Of a stretch of DNA of 12,539 nt, positions 1-7,132 are shown piece by piece. A model generated the notes under the pieces. That model was not told where the DNA came from and searched no databases. It saw only the letters and a list, made by a program, of their open reading frames with translations. How positions within the stretch are numbered: the stretch's first letter is position 1; each line of letters begins with the position of its first letter. Source of the stretch: Thaumasiovibrio sp043421945 (GTDB taxonomy: Bacteria > Pseudomonadota > Gammaproteobacteria > Enterobacterales > Vibrionaceae); assembly GCA_043421945.1 (NCBI GenBank), contig JBHOGO010000108.1:1-12539 (forward strand), in the 5' to 3' direction. The translations under genes and the position numbers were made by a program.

Positions 1-68
1 TGTATTCAAGCATTCAAACAGCTCCAATGCCAGAAAGGCTGCTTAAGCTAGCTGAGGCTCGGTGGTAA
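1..68 (+). CDS. Possible 3' end of an unidentified gene (partial)
   Basis: From base 3 one plus-strand frame is open for 21 codons and stops at TAA (66-68). The peptide reads YSSIQTAPMPERLLKLAEAR followed by W, which has the composition of a real amphipathic C-terminal tail. The other two plus frames stop earlier. The gene would begin outside the window, so neither family nor function can be given. The fragment is too short to rule out chance. Confidence 0.3.
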   Translation, partial: YSSIQTAPMPERLLKLAEARW

Positions 69-94
69 TCAGGAAAAGTTTGGTAAAATCATTT

Positions 95-125
95 AAGATT
101 GAAGATTAAAAGAAGAAGATAGAAG
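95..125. repeat. Degenerate heptanucleotide tandem repeat
   Basis: Consecutive 7-base units AAGATTG, AAGATTA, AAAGAAG and AAGATAG are followed by AAG, so every unit begins AA(G/A). The period matches the perfect heptamer array at 9834-9875, whose other-strand unit can be phased as AAGAGGC. This suggests the same class of intergenic repeat in a decayed state. The units are diverged, so confidence is moderate. Confidence 0.45.
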
Positions 126-170
126 CCCTGCTTTAACGCGACAATTGACGTTCCCGAATGGTTGCTCATC

Positions 171-275
171 AAATGTTCTGATTTATTCTGATAGCTTCTG
201 GTATTACAAACAGGCAGCTTACATAAAACAAAAAGAGTTACCTGTTTATGCTCTGATTAAAGAATCAGAACATTT
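171..275. repeat. Nested inverted repeat, about 105 bp
   Basis: The outer arms AAATGTTCTGATT (171-183) and AATCAGAACATTT (263-275) are perfectly complementary over 13 bases. Inside them AAACAGG (208-214) pairs with CCTGTTT (241-247). Extra TTCTGAT-like direct repeats sit next to the left arm. The role is unknown. It could be a small non-autonomous element, a structured RNA or chance in AT-rich DNA. It does not carry integron attC core sites. Confidence 0.45.
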
Positions 276-344
276 TATCAAAACAGATAACTCTCCTTTT
301 TTAATTCGAAGTGATAGCCTAGTCCTAGTAGGGACTAAATATTA

Positions 345-1565
345 TTACTTCTGATTATTCATAAACTCACGAACATATGCCGCAGGATTCTGTTCTGAGC
401 CACGGTTACTAAACCAAACTGCAGTCATATTCTTATCTGGAGAGATGTAGATACCTTGCCCTTGAAGACCTGACTTGAACATATCACCATCAGCCCATAT
501 AGCATCAAACTGGTAACTTGCACCTACAGGCTCTTCGCCGATCATTTTAATAAAGTGTGCCGACATCTCAGCATTTCCAGTATACGTATTCTCGGTATAC
601 GATGTGCGTATAGTGTTAACAACATCTTCAGAAATCACACGCTCTTTCGCTGTTGCAGACCAAGCATCAGTATACAACAGGGTATAACGAGCCATATCTT
701 CAGTAGAACTTGAGAAAACGCCATGTACAATTTCATAGCCATCGGGTGTCAAAGTTAACAAAGCATCAGCGTTCATTCCTGCTTTCGACCAAATACGCTC
801 CTCGATGACCTGAGAAAGCGTTTTACCTTCCATACGCGCAATCAAAAGTCCTAAGATCTGAGTGTTGAATGAGCTATATTCAAACGCTTTACCGCCTTCA
901 GAGAGTGTCTTAGCACCCAACAAAGTCTGGTAGTAGCCAGATGTCTGTCCAGTTTCAGCAAGCATTAGCTGCGCAATAGGTGAATTAGGATCTTGACGAG
1001 AAGCAGCGTTCTCACGAGCGTCCATCCCACTTTGCATATTGAGCACGTCAATCACTTTGACGTTACGCCAGTCTGATTTTTCCAACTCTGGCAAGTATGT
1101 GATCAGTGGCTCAGAGACATCAATCTTACCTTCTTCTTCCAGCATAGCCACCAACAGACCAGCAATTGTCTTAGCATTACTCATCCACAAATGCTGCTGG
1201 TTGTACGGCATATTAAAATGCTCAAATACAACTTTACCATTCTGGGTAATAATCATAGAGTTAATTGATGGGTTCTCGCCTTGTAGCAATGATCCTAGCT
1301 TTATATCGTTCCACTCAGTGTTGTAAACTTCAGATGCGTCCATAAGATCACGCTCTAAAGGTATATAGTGATCGTCACCGCGTTTGATGCGTGAGGCTGG
1401 TAGCACCTCACCCATATTTTGCCAATACCATGACGACTGCTCGCCAGGGATCATAAAGCTCATTAGATTGAAATCATCTAGGTAAGCTTGACGCGTTTCA
1501 GTGGTCATAGCTGTCGCACCGGTGCAGGCTAAAATTGAGGCAAGAAGAAGACTACGTTTCATCAT
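345..1565 (-). CDS. Exported serine hydrolase, class C beta-lactamase fold (PF00144-like)
   Basis: A 406-aa protein. The N-terminus has two lysine/arginine residues, a hydrophobic core and a likely signal peptidase I site after ATA (residue 19), so it should reach the periplasm. The serine hydrolase signature SNAK at 129-132 gives nucleophile Ser129 and Lys132. Y230-S-S fits the second motif (usually YxN). GLQGQGIYISP at about 367-376 matches the glycine-rich third motif of the EstB / 6-aminohexanoate-dimer hydrolase branch better than the KTG of AmpC. It is therefore more likely an esterase, amidase or peptidase than a true beta-lactamase; the substrate is unknown. Two tandem ATGs begin the gene; the first is used here and no strong Shine-Dalgarno is visible. 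It lies 180 bases downstream of, and on the same strand as, an AraC-type regulator that may control it. The class assignment is firm; the activity is not. Confidence 0.88.
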   Translation of the reverse strand: MMKRSLLLASILACTGATAMTTETRQAYLDDFNLMSFMIPGEQSSWYWQNMGEVLPASRIKRGDDHYIPLERDLMDASEVYNTEWNDIKLGSLLQGENPSINSMIITQNGKVVFEHFNMPYNQQHLWMSNAKTIAGLLVAMLEEEGKIDVSEPLITYLPELEKSDWRNVKVIDVLNMQSGMDARENAASRQDPNSPIAQLMLAETGQTSGYYQTLLGAKTLSEGGKAFEYSSFNTQILGLLIARMEGKTLSQVIEERIWSKAGMNADALLTLTPDGYEIVHGVFSSSTEDMARYTLLYTDAWSATAKERVISEDVVNTIRTSYTENTYTGNAEMSAHFIKMIGEEPVGASYQFDAIWADGDMFKSGLQGQGIYISPDKNMTAVWFSNRGSEQNPAAYVREFMNNQK

Positions 1566-1745
1566 TATTTAGGTACCATCAAAGATTATTTTTAAATTAA
1601 CGGTAAAGGTATCAAGAGACTTTATTGAGTAGCATGTCATTTTGCGACAAGCTAGAAACGACATAGCACAACTAGCGTTTATCATACTAAGATGACAACA
1701 TCCTCCACAATATACCGGTAAACTTTGAAGAAAGGCACTTCGTCA
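1566..1745 (-). promoter_or_regulatory. Intergenic region with the presumed hydrolase promoter
   Basis: This gap should contain the end of the regulator transcript and the promoter of the serine hydrolase. On the minus strand a TTGATA (1610-1615) could be a -35 element with AATAAT (1585-1590) as -10, but the 19-base spacing makes it weak. No clear terminator hairpin follows the regulator, so read-through into the hydrolase is possible. Confidence 0.25.
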
Positions 1746-2675
1746 CTAGCTACCAAGATTTCTCATCAAGCGAGTTAAGTTACTCGGGTTATCATAACCC
1801 AACGAACTGGCTATATCGGTTACAGTTGTACCGCGTTTTAGCTGCGACAAAGTAAAGTTGTATTTAAGCTGATTATGAAAGTCTCTAAAACGCAACCCTT
1901 GCGAAGCAAAGATACGCTGAACGGTACGTTCAGAAATCCCGAACAGCCTTGCTAAGAATCCAACACTAAAGTCTTCATGACGCCAAAAGCTTTGCGCAAC
2001 GGATTTTACTCGTTCAAAATCTGATTGATTTGAATCTAAAGCGTTTAGGGGTAGTTCATACTCTGGCTGCCCAATCTTCACAGGTAAAAAACTAAATGAG
2101 ACGCCACGTAGTACCTGACCTGTTTGAGTCTGAGAATAAACGTGATGTGAAGGTATCGTTTCTGAAGAAAAAGCCAAATATTCCGGTTTCCAGCTTGACC
2201 CCATAAAGTGCTGGACCAGAGTAATTAAACGCAATGCTGTAAACTGTTGAATTAACGAAAAACCTCGGTTTGACTCTGCAACGCCATGACTGAAATAAAT
2301 TCTCATTTCATCATGTTCATAACCAGCCCAAACTTGAAAATGGCTACCTTGATGCTGACTTACGCTAACGACATCAGTTAAAAAACTTACAATTCCCTGA
2401 CTTTTTAACAATAGCTCCCTCACGAGTGGGTGCATGTCTATCTGGTTACTATAGCGACTCGAAATATCCACGATACTGTCACTCCCGATACAGTGCTCTA
2501 CAGAGTCGATGATAAGTCCTAGCGAATGCGATGGAATATGAGGAGAGAGCTGTAGCAATGTGTTGTAATCAACACCATACTGCCATAACAACTTACGGCT
2601 ATCGTGACCATACTCCTCAACATAGCGAATAAATGGTGCCGCACACATTGTTGAAGAGATAGCTAATGATTGCAT
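1746..2675 (-). CDS. AraC-family transcriptional regulator, short C-terminus
   Basis: A 309-aa cytoplasmic DNA-binding protein. Residues about 15-205 resemble the ligand-sensing domain of the OruR/ArgR-like AraC group (arabinose-binding-domain type, PF12625-like). The C-terminal region carries the two helix-turn-helix units of HTH_18: VGFLARLFGISERTVQRIF at about 238-256, and TVTDIASSLGYDNPSNLTR at about 284-302. The protein ends at NLTRLMRNLGS, about a dozen residues before the SPxxYR-type ending usual in this family, so the last helix is shortened or altered. The start ATG has no obvious Shine-Dalgarno. It is divergent from zwf and upstream of the serine hydrolase on the same strand; the hydrolase is the simplest target guess. 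The inducer is unknown. Confidence 0.85.
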   Translation of the reverse strand: MQSLAISSTMCAAPFIRYVEEYGHDSRKLLWQYGVDYNTLLQLSPHIPSHSLGLIIDSVEHCIGSDSIVDISSRYSNQIDMHPLVRELLLKSQGIVSFLTDVVSVSQHQGSHFQVWAGYEHDEMRIYFSHGVAESNRGFSLIQQFTALRLITLVQHFMGSSWKPEYLAFSSETIPSHHVYSQTQTGQVLRGVSFSFLPVKIGQPEYELPLNALDSNQSDFERVKSVAQSFWRHEDFSVGFLARLFGISERTVQRIFASQGLRFRDFHNQLKYNFTLSQLKRGTTVTDIASSLGYDNPSNLTRLMRNLGS

Positions 2676-2930
2676 GAATTAACGAAAGTGATTATTAGGA
2701 CTCTATTGTAGCAAAGCGTATTAAGTGATCAACCGCAACATTTTGGCAGAGAATTAGTGATATGACATCAAAGAAAGCAATAAACCGATCGACATCACTC
2801 ACTTTCCTCCTGTTTAGGCAGCCCCATGGTTTTCTCTATTGCTTAAATAGGTACATCCTAATATCAACGTTAGGCAGACTAGACTATTGTTAACCCATAC
2901 GAAAAACCCTCGTTTTCATAGGAAATGATG
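2676..2930. promoter_or_regulatory. Divergent intergenic region between araC-type gene and zwf
   Basis: This region must hold promoters for both directions. A candidate sigma70 promoter for the zwf operon is TTGCTT (2839-2844), a 17-base spacer, then TATCAA (2862-2867). An AGGA (2920-2923) is the zwf ribosome binding site. No obvious dyad operator was found for the AraC-type protein, and no SoxS box or phosphate box was recognised. Confidence 0.35.
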
Positions 2931-4433
2931 ATGGTAATACCAGAAAATAGCAGTATCGTAATTTTTGGTGCTTCGGGCGACCTTACATACCGTAAGTTGA
3001 TCCCTGCTCTCTACCACCTTTATGCGGATAATCAGCTTCCAAAGTCATTTGCGATCCTTGGTGTAAGCAGAACGGAGTATAGTGATGACTCCTACCGCGA
3101 TAAGTTAAAGCTGTCACTTCAGGAATTAGAAAAAACCGAACCTGAAGTCTTGGATGCTTTTCTTGAACATCTGCATTATCAGCCTATTAATACCTCTGAT
3201 GTCGATGATTACGCACGTTTAGCTACGCGCCTCACGCAGATTGAACACGATTATCAGCTAGAGAATCACAACACCCTGTTTTATCTTGCAACGCCACCAA
3301 GTCTTTATGGCGTTATCCCTGCCCACCTAGCGGCACATGGTCTAAATAAAGAGGCAAATGGCTGGCGTCGATTAATCATTGAGAAGCCTTTTGGTTATGA
3401 CCTCGACTCTGCACAAAAGCTAGATGCCGAGATTCACCACCATTTCCAAGAGCATCAAATTTATCGTATCGACCACTATTTAGGGAAGGAAACCGTACAA
3501 AACCTTCTCGTGCTTCGATTCTCAAATGTCATGTTTGAACCCTTGTGGAACCGTAACTTCATTGAGTACGTTGAAATCACAGGCGCGGAATTCCTTGGTG
3601 TCGAAGAGCGTGGCGGCTATTACGATGGCTCTGGCGCTGTCCGAGATATGTTCCAAAACCACCTACTGCAAGTCTTAGCGATGGTCGGGATGGAGCCACC
3701 AGCACAAATCAACGCAGACGCTATTCGCGATGAAGTGGTAAAAGTATTGCAAAGCTTAAAGCCACTCGAAGAAGAGGACCTACACAAAGATTTGGTACTG
3801 GGGCAATACACCGCTTCTGATGTACGAGGCCAACATCTACCAGGTTACCGTGAAGAAAATGGCGTTGCAGACGATTCTCGCACTGAAACCTATATTGGCC
3901 TAAAAGCTCACATCAACAACTGGCGTTGGAATGGCGTGCCTTTCTACATACGCACAGGAAAGCGATTACCAACACGTGTAACCGAAATAGTCATTCACTT
4001 TAAAAACACACCACACCCTGTTTTTGGTCAAAATGCGCCAGAAAATAAACTGATTATTCGAATTCAACCGGATGAAGGTATTCAGGTGAGCTTTGGTTTG
4101 AAAGAGCCAGGCGCTGGTTTTAAAGCAAAAGAAGTGAAAATGAACTTCTCTTACTCAGATCTACAAGAAACCAACATGCTCACGGCCTACGAGCGTTTGT
4201 TACTTGATGCTTTAAATGGCGATGCTACGTTGTTTGCGCGAACTGATGCCGTTGAAGCGTGTTGGAAGTATGTCCAGCCCATACTCGATTTCAAACAAGA
4301 TCCTCAAGCACTGTTTGGCTATGCCTGTGGTACATGGGGACCTCAAGAAGCTTATGAACTGCTACAAAGGGACAACCGAGCATGGCGTTTCCCTTGTAAA
4401 AACTTAACTGACACGGATTACTGCGAACTATGA
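2931..4433 (+). CDS. zwf: Glucose-6-phosphate 1-dehydrogenase
   Basis: Cytosolic enzyme that oxidises glucose-6-phosphate to 6-phosphogluconolactone with NADP, the entry step of the oxidative pentose phosphate and Entner-Doudoroff routes. The 500-aa product has the N-terminal nucleotide-binding loop GASGDLT (13-19), EKPFG at about 151-155, the substrate signature RIDHYLGKE (179-187), and DMFQNHLLQ at about 239-247, which holds the presumed catalytic histidine. Length and motifs are full. The gene opens with three consecutive ATGs at 2925, 2928 and 2931. The AGGA at 2920-2923 lies 1, 4 and 7 bases from them, so the third was chosen; using the first would add two methionines. Its stop overlaps the pgl start in ATGA, which indicates translational coupling. 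It is the first gene of the operon. Confidence 0.97.
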   Translation: MVIPENSSIVIFGASGDLTYRKLIPALYHLYADNQLPKSFAILGVSRTEYSDDSYRDKLKLSLQELEKTEPEVLDAFLEHLHYQPINTSDVDDYARLATRLTQIEHDYQLENHNTLFYLATPPSLYGVIPAHLAAHGLNKEANGWRRLIIEKPFGYDLDSAQKLDAEIHHHFQEHQIYRIDHYLGKETVQNLLVLRFSNVMFEPLWNRNFIEYVEITGAEFLGVEERGGYYDGSGAVRDMFQNHLLQVLAMVGMEPPAQINADAIRDEVVKVLQSLKPLEEEDLHKDLVLGQYTASDVRGQHLPGYREENGVADDSRTETYIGLKAHINNWRWNGVPFYIRTGKRLPTRVTEIVIHFKNTPHPVFGQNAPENKLIIRIQPDEGIQVSFGLKEPGAGFKAKEVKMNFSYSDLQETNMLTAYERLLLDALNGDATLFARTDAVEACWKYVQPILDFKQDPQALFGYACGTWGPQEAYELLQRDNRAWRFPCKNLTDTDYCEL

Positions 4434-5146
4434 TCAATCACAAGATTTTTGCAACGCCTGAATTGGTCGTTGAAAACCTTGCCAATGAAATGAAGACATA
4501 CAGCGAACAAGGTAAGTCTGTTCACATTTCATTGTCTGGCGGCAGCACACCAAAGATGCTTTTTAAGCGCTTAGCACAAACGCCTTATGCGGAAAACATT
4601 CAATGGAATAACCTACACTTTTGGTGGGGCGACGAACGCTGTGTGGCACCCGATGATGCTGAAAGCAACTTCGGTGAAGCCAATGCGCTTCTCTTTAGCC
4701 AAGTCAATTTACCGGCTGAAAACATCCACCGAATTCGTGGCGAAGATGAGCCACAAGCTGAAGCTCAACGTTTCGCGAAAGAGATGGCAGAAGTGATTCC
4801 AACAGAAAACGGCACACCAGTATTCGATTGGATCCTACTCGGTGTGGGTGCTGATGGTCATACCGCCTCCCTCTTTCCTGGTGTGACTAATTATCAAGAT
4901 GAGAATCTGTCAGTGTTGGCTTCTCACCCTGAGTCCGGACAAATTAGAGTATCCAAAACCGCCAAAGTGTTAGAGGCTGCAAAACGAATCAGCTACTTAG
5001 TGCTTGGCGCAGGCAAAGTTGAAATCGTGAAAGAAATTCATACCACTCCTGCTTCTGATCTGCCCTACCCTGCAGCAAAAATCCTGTCTAAAGCAGGTGA
5101 AACAGAGTGGTTCCTAGATTCAAATGCAGCAAGCGCGATCTTATAG
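4430..5146 (+). CDS. pgl: 6-phosphogluconolactonase
   Basis: Hydrolyses 6-phosphogluconolactone to 6-phosphogluconate, the second step of the oxidative pentose phosphate branch, in the cytosol. The 238-aa product belongs to the glucosamine-6-phosphate isomerase/6-phosphogluconolactonase superfamily (DevB type). Visible motifs are the phosphate-binding SLSGGSTPK (34-42), WWGDERCV (65-72) and GVGADGHTASLFPG (138-151), which contains the likely catalytic histidine 144. Length is normal for the bacterial form. The ATG overlaps the zwf stop by four bases, and gnd follows after 25 bases, so the three genes should form one transcript and supply the pathway in order. Confidence 0.96.
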   Translation: MINHKIFATPELVVENLANEMKTYSEQGKSVHISLSGGSTPKMLFKRLAQTPYAENIQWNNLHFWWGDERCVAPDDAESNFGEANALLFSQVNLPAENIHRIRGEDEPQAEAQRFAKEMAEVIPTENGTPVFDWILLGVGADGHTASLFPGVTNYQDENLSVLASHPESGQIRVSKTAKVLEAAKRISYLVLGAGKVEIVKEIHTTPASDLPYPAAKILSKAGETEWFLDSNAASAIL

Positions 5147-5171
5147 TCGCAAAGTGCCAAGGAGAAAAATA

Positions 5172-6620
5172 ATGAAAGGTGATATCGGTGTAATTGGCCT
5201 AGCAGTCATGGGGCAGAACCTTATCCTAAACATGAATGACCACGGCTTCAACGTGGTGGCTCACAACCGTACTGCAGCTAAAGTAGACGGATTCCTAGAA
5301 GGTCCAGCGAAAGGGACTAACATTGTTGGTGCTTACTCTCTCGAAGAGCTTGTTGAGAAGCTCGAATCACCACGTAAAGTGATGCTAATGGTACGTGCGG
5401 GTGATGTCGTCGATAAATTCATCGAGGCATTAGTTCCCCTTCTAGACAAAGGCGACATCATCATTGATGGGGGTAACACTAACTTCCCAGACACAAACCG
5501 TCGTGTTACTGCGCTTCGTGATAAAGGCATTCACTTCATAGGTACGGGTGTTTCCGGTGGTGAAGAAGGCGCGCGTTTCGGCCCTTCTATCATGCCAGGG
5601 GGTTCTCCTGAAGCTTGGGAAGCGGTTAAGCCTATCTTCCAAGGTATCTCTGCGAAAACTGACGCTGGCGAGCCTTGTTGTGACTGGGTGGGTAACGACG
5701 GTGCGGGTCACTTCGTTAAGATGGTTCACAATGGCATCGAATACGGAGATATGCAGCTCATCACTGAAGCCTACCAGTTCATGAAAGATGGCCTCGGTAT
5801 GAATCACGACGAAATGCAGGCTGTATTTGCTGACTGGAACAAAACGGAGCTAGACAGCTACCTCGTCGAAATCACGGCTGACATCCTCGGCTACAAAGAT
5901 GAAGACGGTGAAGCACTTGTTGAGAAAATTCTCGACACTGCTGGTCAAAAAGGAACGGGGAAATGGACAGGCATCAACGCACTAGACATGGGTATCCCTC
6001 TCACGCTCATCACTGAATCTGTATTCTCTCGCTGCCTGTCTGCACTAAAAGATCAACGTGTTGAAGCTGAGCAATTGTTTGGCAAAACAGTGACTCCTGT
6101 TGAAGGCGACAAACAAGAGTGGGTAGATGCCATTCGTCAGGCACTACTGGCTTCTAAGATCATCTCTTACGCTCAAGGTTTCATGCTAATGCGTGAAGCG
6201 TCGAACGAAAACGGCTGGGATCTCAACTACGGTAACGTTGCATTGATGTGGCGTGGCGGTTGTATCATCCGTTCTGCATTCCTAGGCAACATTCGCGATG
6301 CTTATGAAGCGAACCCAGACATCGCATTCCTAGGTTCAGATGCATACTTCAAAGGTATCCTAGATAACTGCATGAGCGCGTGGCGTAAAGTCGCCGCTAA
6401 GTCGATGGAATCAGGCATCCCAATGCCATGTATGACGTCTGCACTCACGTTCCTAGACGGCTACACAACAGCGCGTCTTCCAGCGAACCTTCTACAAGCT
6501 CAGCGTGACTACTTCGGTGCTCACACGTACGAGCGTACTGACCGTCCACGTGGTGAATTCTTCCACACAAACTGGACGGGAACAGGCGGTGACACAGCAT
6601 CGACGACGTATGATGTCTAA
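5172..6620 (+). CDS. gnd: 6-phosphogluconate dehydrogenase, decarboxylating
   Basis: Oxidatively decarboxylates 6-phosphogluconate to ribulose-5-phosphate with NADP, closing the oxidative branch. The 482-aa product shows the NADP fold GVIGLAVMG (6-14), VSGGEEGA (127-134), and the active-site stretch GAGHFVKMVHNGIE (177-190). Lys183 and Glu190 there correspond to the general base and acid known from the sheep enzyme. The C-terminal tail with ERTDRPRGEFFHTNW is typical. An upstream in-frame ATG at 5124 would add 16 residues inside the pgl end, but AAGGAG (5159-5164) sits 7 bases before the ATG at 5172, which also gives the standard MKGDIGVIGL start. It is the last gene of the operon, followed by an intrinsic terminator. 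Confidence 0.97.
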   Translation: MKGDIGVIGLAVMGQNLILNMNDHGFNVVAHNRTAAKVDGFLEGPAKGTNIVGAYSLEELVEKLESPRKVMLMVRAGDVVDKFIEALVPLLDKGDIIIDGGNTNFPDTNRRVTALRDKGIHFIGTGVSGGEEGARFGPSIMPGGSPEAWEAVKPIFQGISAKTDAGEPCCDWVGNDGAGHFVKMVHNGIEYGDMQLITEAYQFMKDGLGMNHDEMQAVFADWNKTELDSYLVEITADILGYKDEDGEALVEKILDTAGQKGTGKWTGINALDMGIPLTLITESVFSRCLSALKDQRVEAEQLFGKTVTPVEGDKQEWVDAIRQALLASKIISYAQGFMLMREASNENGWDLNYGNVALMWRGGCIIRSAFLGNIRDAYEANPDIAFLGSDAYFKGILDNCMSAWRKVAAKSMESGIPMPCMTSALTFLDGYTTARLPANLLQAQRDYFGAHTYERTDRPRGEFFHTNWTGTGGDTASTTYDV

Positions 6621-6648
6621 TCGTTAAGCAACAACCTCCACATAATTC

Positions 6649-6675
6649 AATCCGTCTTCTTAGAAGGCGGATTTT
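6649..6675 (+). terminator. Intrinsic terminator of the zwf-pgl-gnd operon
   Basis: An 11-bp stem forms between 6649-6659 (AATCCGTCTTC) and 6663-6673 (GAAGGCGGATT) with one G-U pair and a TTA loop, and runs into TTTT. It starts 28 bases after the gnd stop. GGCGG (6666-6670) can alternatively pair with CCGCC (6678-6682) to form a second, overlapping hairpin. Confidence 0.8.
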
Positions 6676-6693
6676 CACCGCCTCCCAATAAAT

Positions 6694-6705
6694 AGAAACG
6701 TTTCT
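6694..6705. promoter_or_regulatory. AGAAACGTTTCT palindrome, LacI-family-like site
   Basis: A perfect 12-bp palindrome with the AAACGTTT core seen in operators of LacI-family regulators such as RbsR, Cra or PurR. The 12-mer ATAGAAACGTTT recurs at 6885-6896. It is about 350 bases upstream of the next gene and just after the gnd terminator, so a regulatory role is only suggested. Confidence 0.3.
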
Positions 6706-6736
6706 TATAAAGAAAAGTTGAAGAATTGAAAAATCG

Positions 6737-7132
6737 TTACTTGCCATCATTACAAAGCTCACAACAAAGCATTGTTTTATCGAACTCCGTCTTATATTTA
6801 CCATCCAATTTATAATTTAGCGATGACTGGATCACGATAATCATCTTCGTATCTTGACTAGATTTAGCAAAAACCTCAAATTTCATAGAAACGTTTAAAC
6901 TAAGTTCATCACTCATTAATAGACACTCAGTTTGATCGACATACTTTATAGCTTCAAACAATAACGTGGGCGTTTGCCATATCGCAAACGTCCATACAGA
7001 AGTAGTGAACACATCATCGAACAATCCACTTTCATCATGAGGAAATAAGTCAGTGAACAGAATGGTTAATACTCGTATCAATGCTAAATGGCCTAGCCGC
7101 CTTTTTTTCATATCACTGTTTGTAGCAACCAC
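6737..7132 (-). CDS. Doubtful hypothetical protein or gene relic
   Basis: The frame is open for up to 131 codons on the minus strand, and about 100 of these lie in DNA that no other gene explains; that is long for AT-rich non-coding sequence. The C-terminal part (from about residue 41, ending CCELCNDGK) has protein-like composition with three closely spaced cysteines. Against it: no family is recognised, there is no good Shine-Dalgarno before any start (ATG at 7132, 7111 or 6916; GTG at 7012), and the longest form overlaps the 5' end of the plus-strand gene by 80 bases. It could be a small real gene with an internal start, a decayed gene, or chance. Confidence 0.22.
   Translation of the reverse strand: MVATNSDMKKRRLGHLALIRVLTILFTDLFPHDESGLFDDVFTTSVWTFAIWQTPTLLFEAIKYVDQTECLLMSDELSLNVSMKFEVFAKSSQDTKMIIVIQSSLNYKLDGKYKTEFDKTMLCCELCNDGK
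6967..6994. promoter_or_regulatory. 28-bp near-perfect dyad, candidate operator
   Basis: Twelve of the 14 symmetric base pairs in 6967-6994 match. The core is CGTTTGC (6971-6977) and GCAAACG (6984-6990) around a central ATAT, flanked by TGG and CCA. It ends 58 bases before the GTG start of the 595-aa gene and has no U tract. It therefore fits a repressor or activator binding site better than a terminator. The cognate regulator is not identified. Confidence 0.5.

Larger units (their letters stand above)
69..344. other. Non-coding intergenic region with repeats
   Basis: No convincing gene lies here. A 69-codon open frame starting with TTG at 145 has no ribosome binding site and runs through a nested inverted repeat, so it was not called. 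The stretch holds a degenerate 7-base periodic tract (95-125), a 13-base perfect inverted repeat (171-183 with 263-275) that encloses a 7-base one (208-214 with 241-247), and a 6-bp hairpin (320-325 with 332-337) just past the stop of the minus-strand hydrolase. That hairpin lacks a U tract and is a poor terminator. Confidence 0.5.
6621..7052. other. Intergenic region between gnd and the 595-aa gene
   Basis: A 432-base gap. It contains the gnd terminator, a perfect 12-bp palindrome AGAAACGTTTCT (6694-6705), a second copy of ATAGAAACGTTT (6885-6896), and a 28-bp dyad (6967-6994). A minus-strand open frame (6737-7132) also crosses it. No confident -35/-10 pair for the downstream gene could be picked. 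Confidence 0.5.

Noticed and set aside
171..275. Integron attC site
   Set aside because: Although dyad-like and near 100 bases, it lacks the GTTRRRY/RYYYAAC core sites and no cassette or integrase is present.
320..337. 6-bp hairpin as terminator of the serine hydrolase
   Set aside because: No U tract follows on the minus strand and the stem is short.
145..354. 69-codon plus-strand open frame
   Set aside because: TTG start without a ribosome binding site, passes through a nested inverted repeat, and overlaps the end of the minus-strand hydrolase.
2901..2916. Hairpin masking the zwf ribosome binding site
   Set aside because: Only five A-T-rich pairs and it ends before the AGGA.
5124..5171. 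16-residue N-terminal extension of gnd
   Set aside because: It lies within the pgl end; the AAGGAG site and standard protein start support 5172.
5442..5807. 121-codon minus-strand frame inside gnd
   Set aside because: It lies wholly antisense to a strongly conserved gene and is best explained as a shadow frame.
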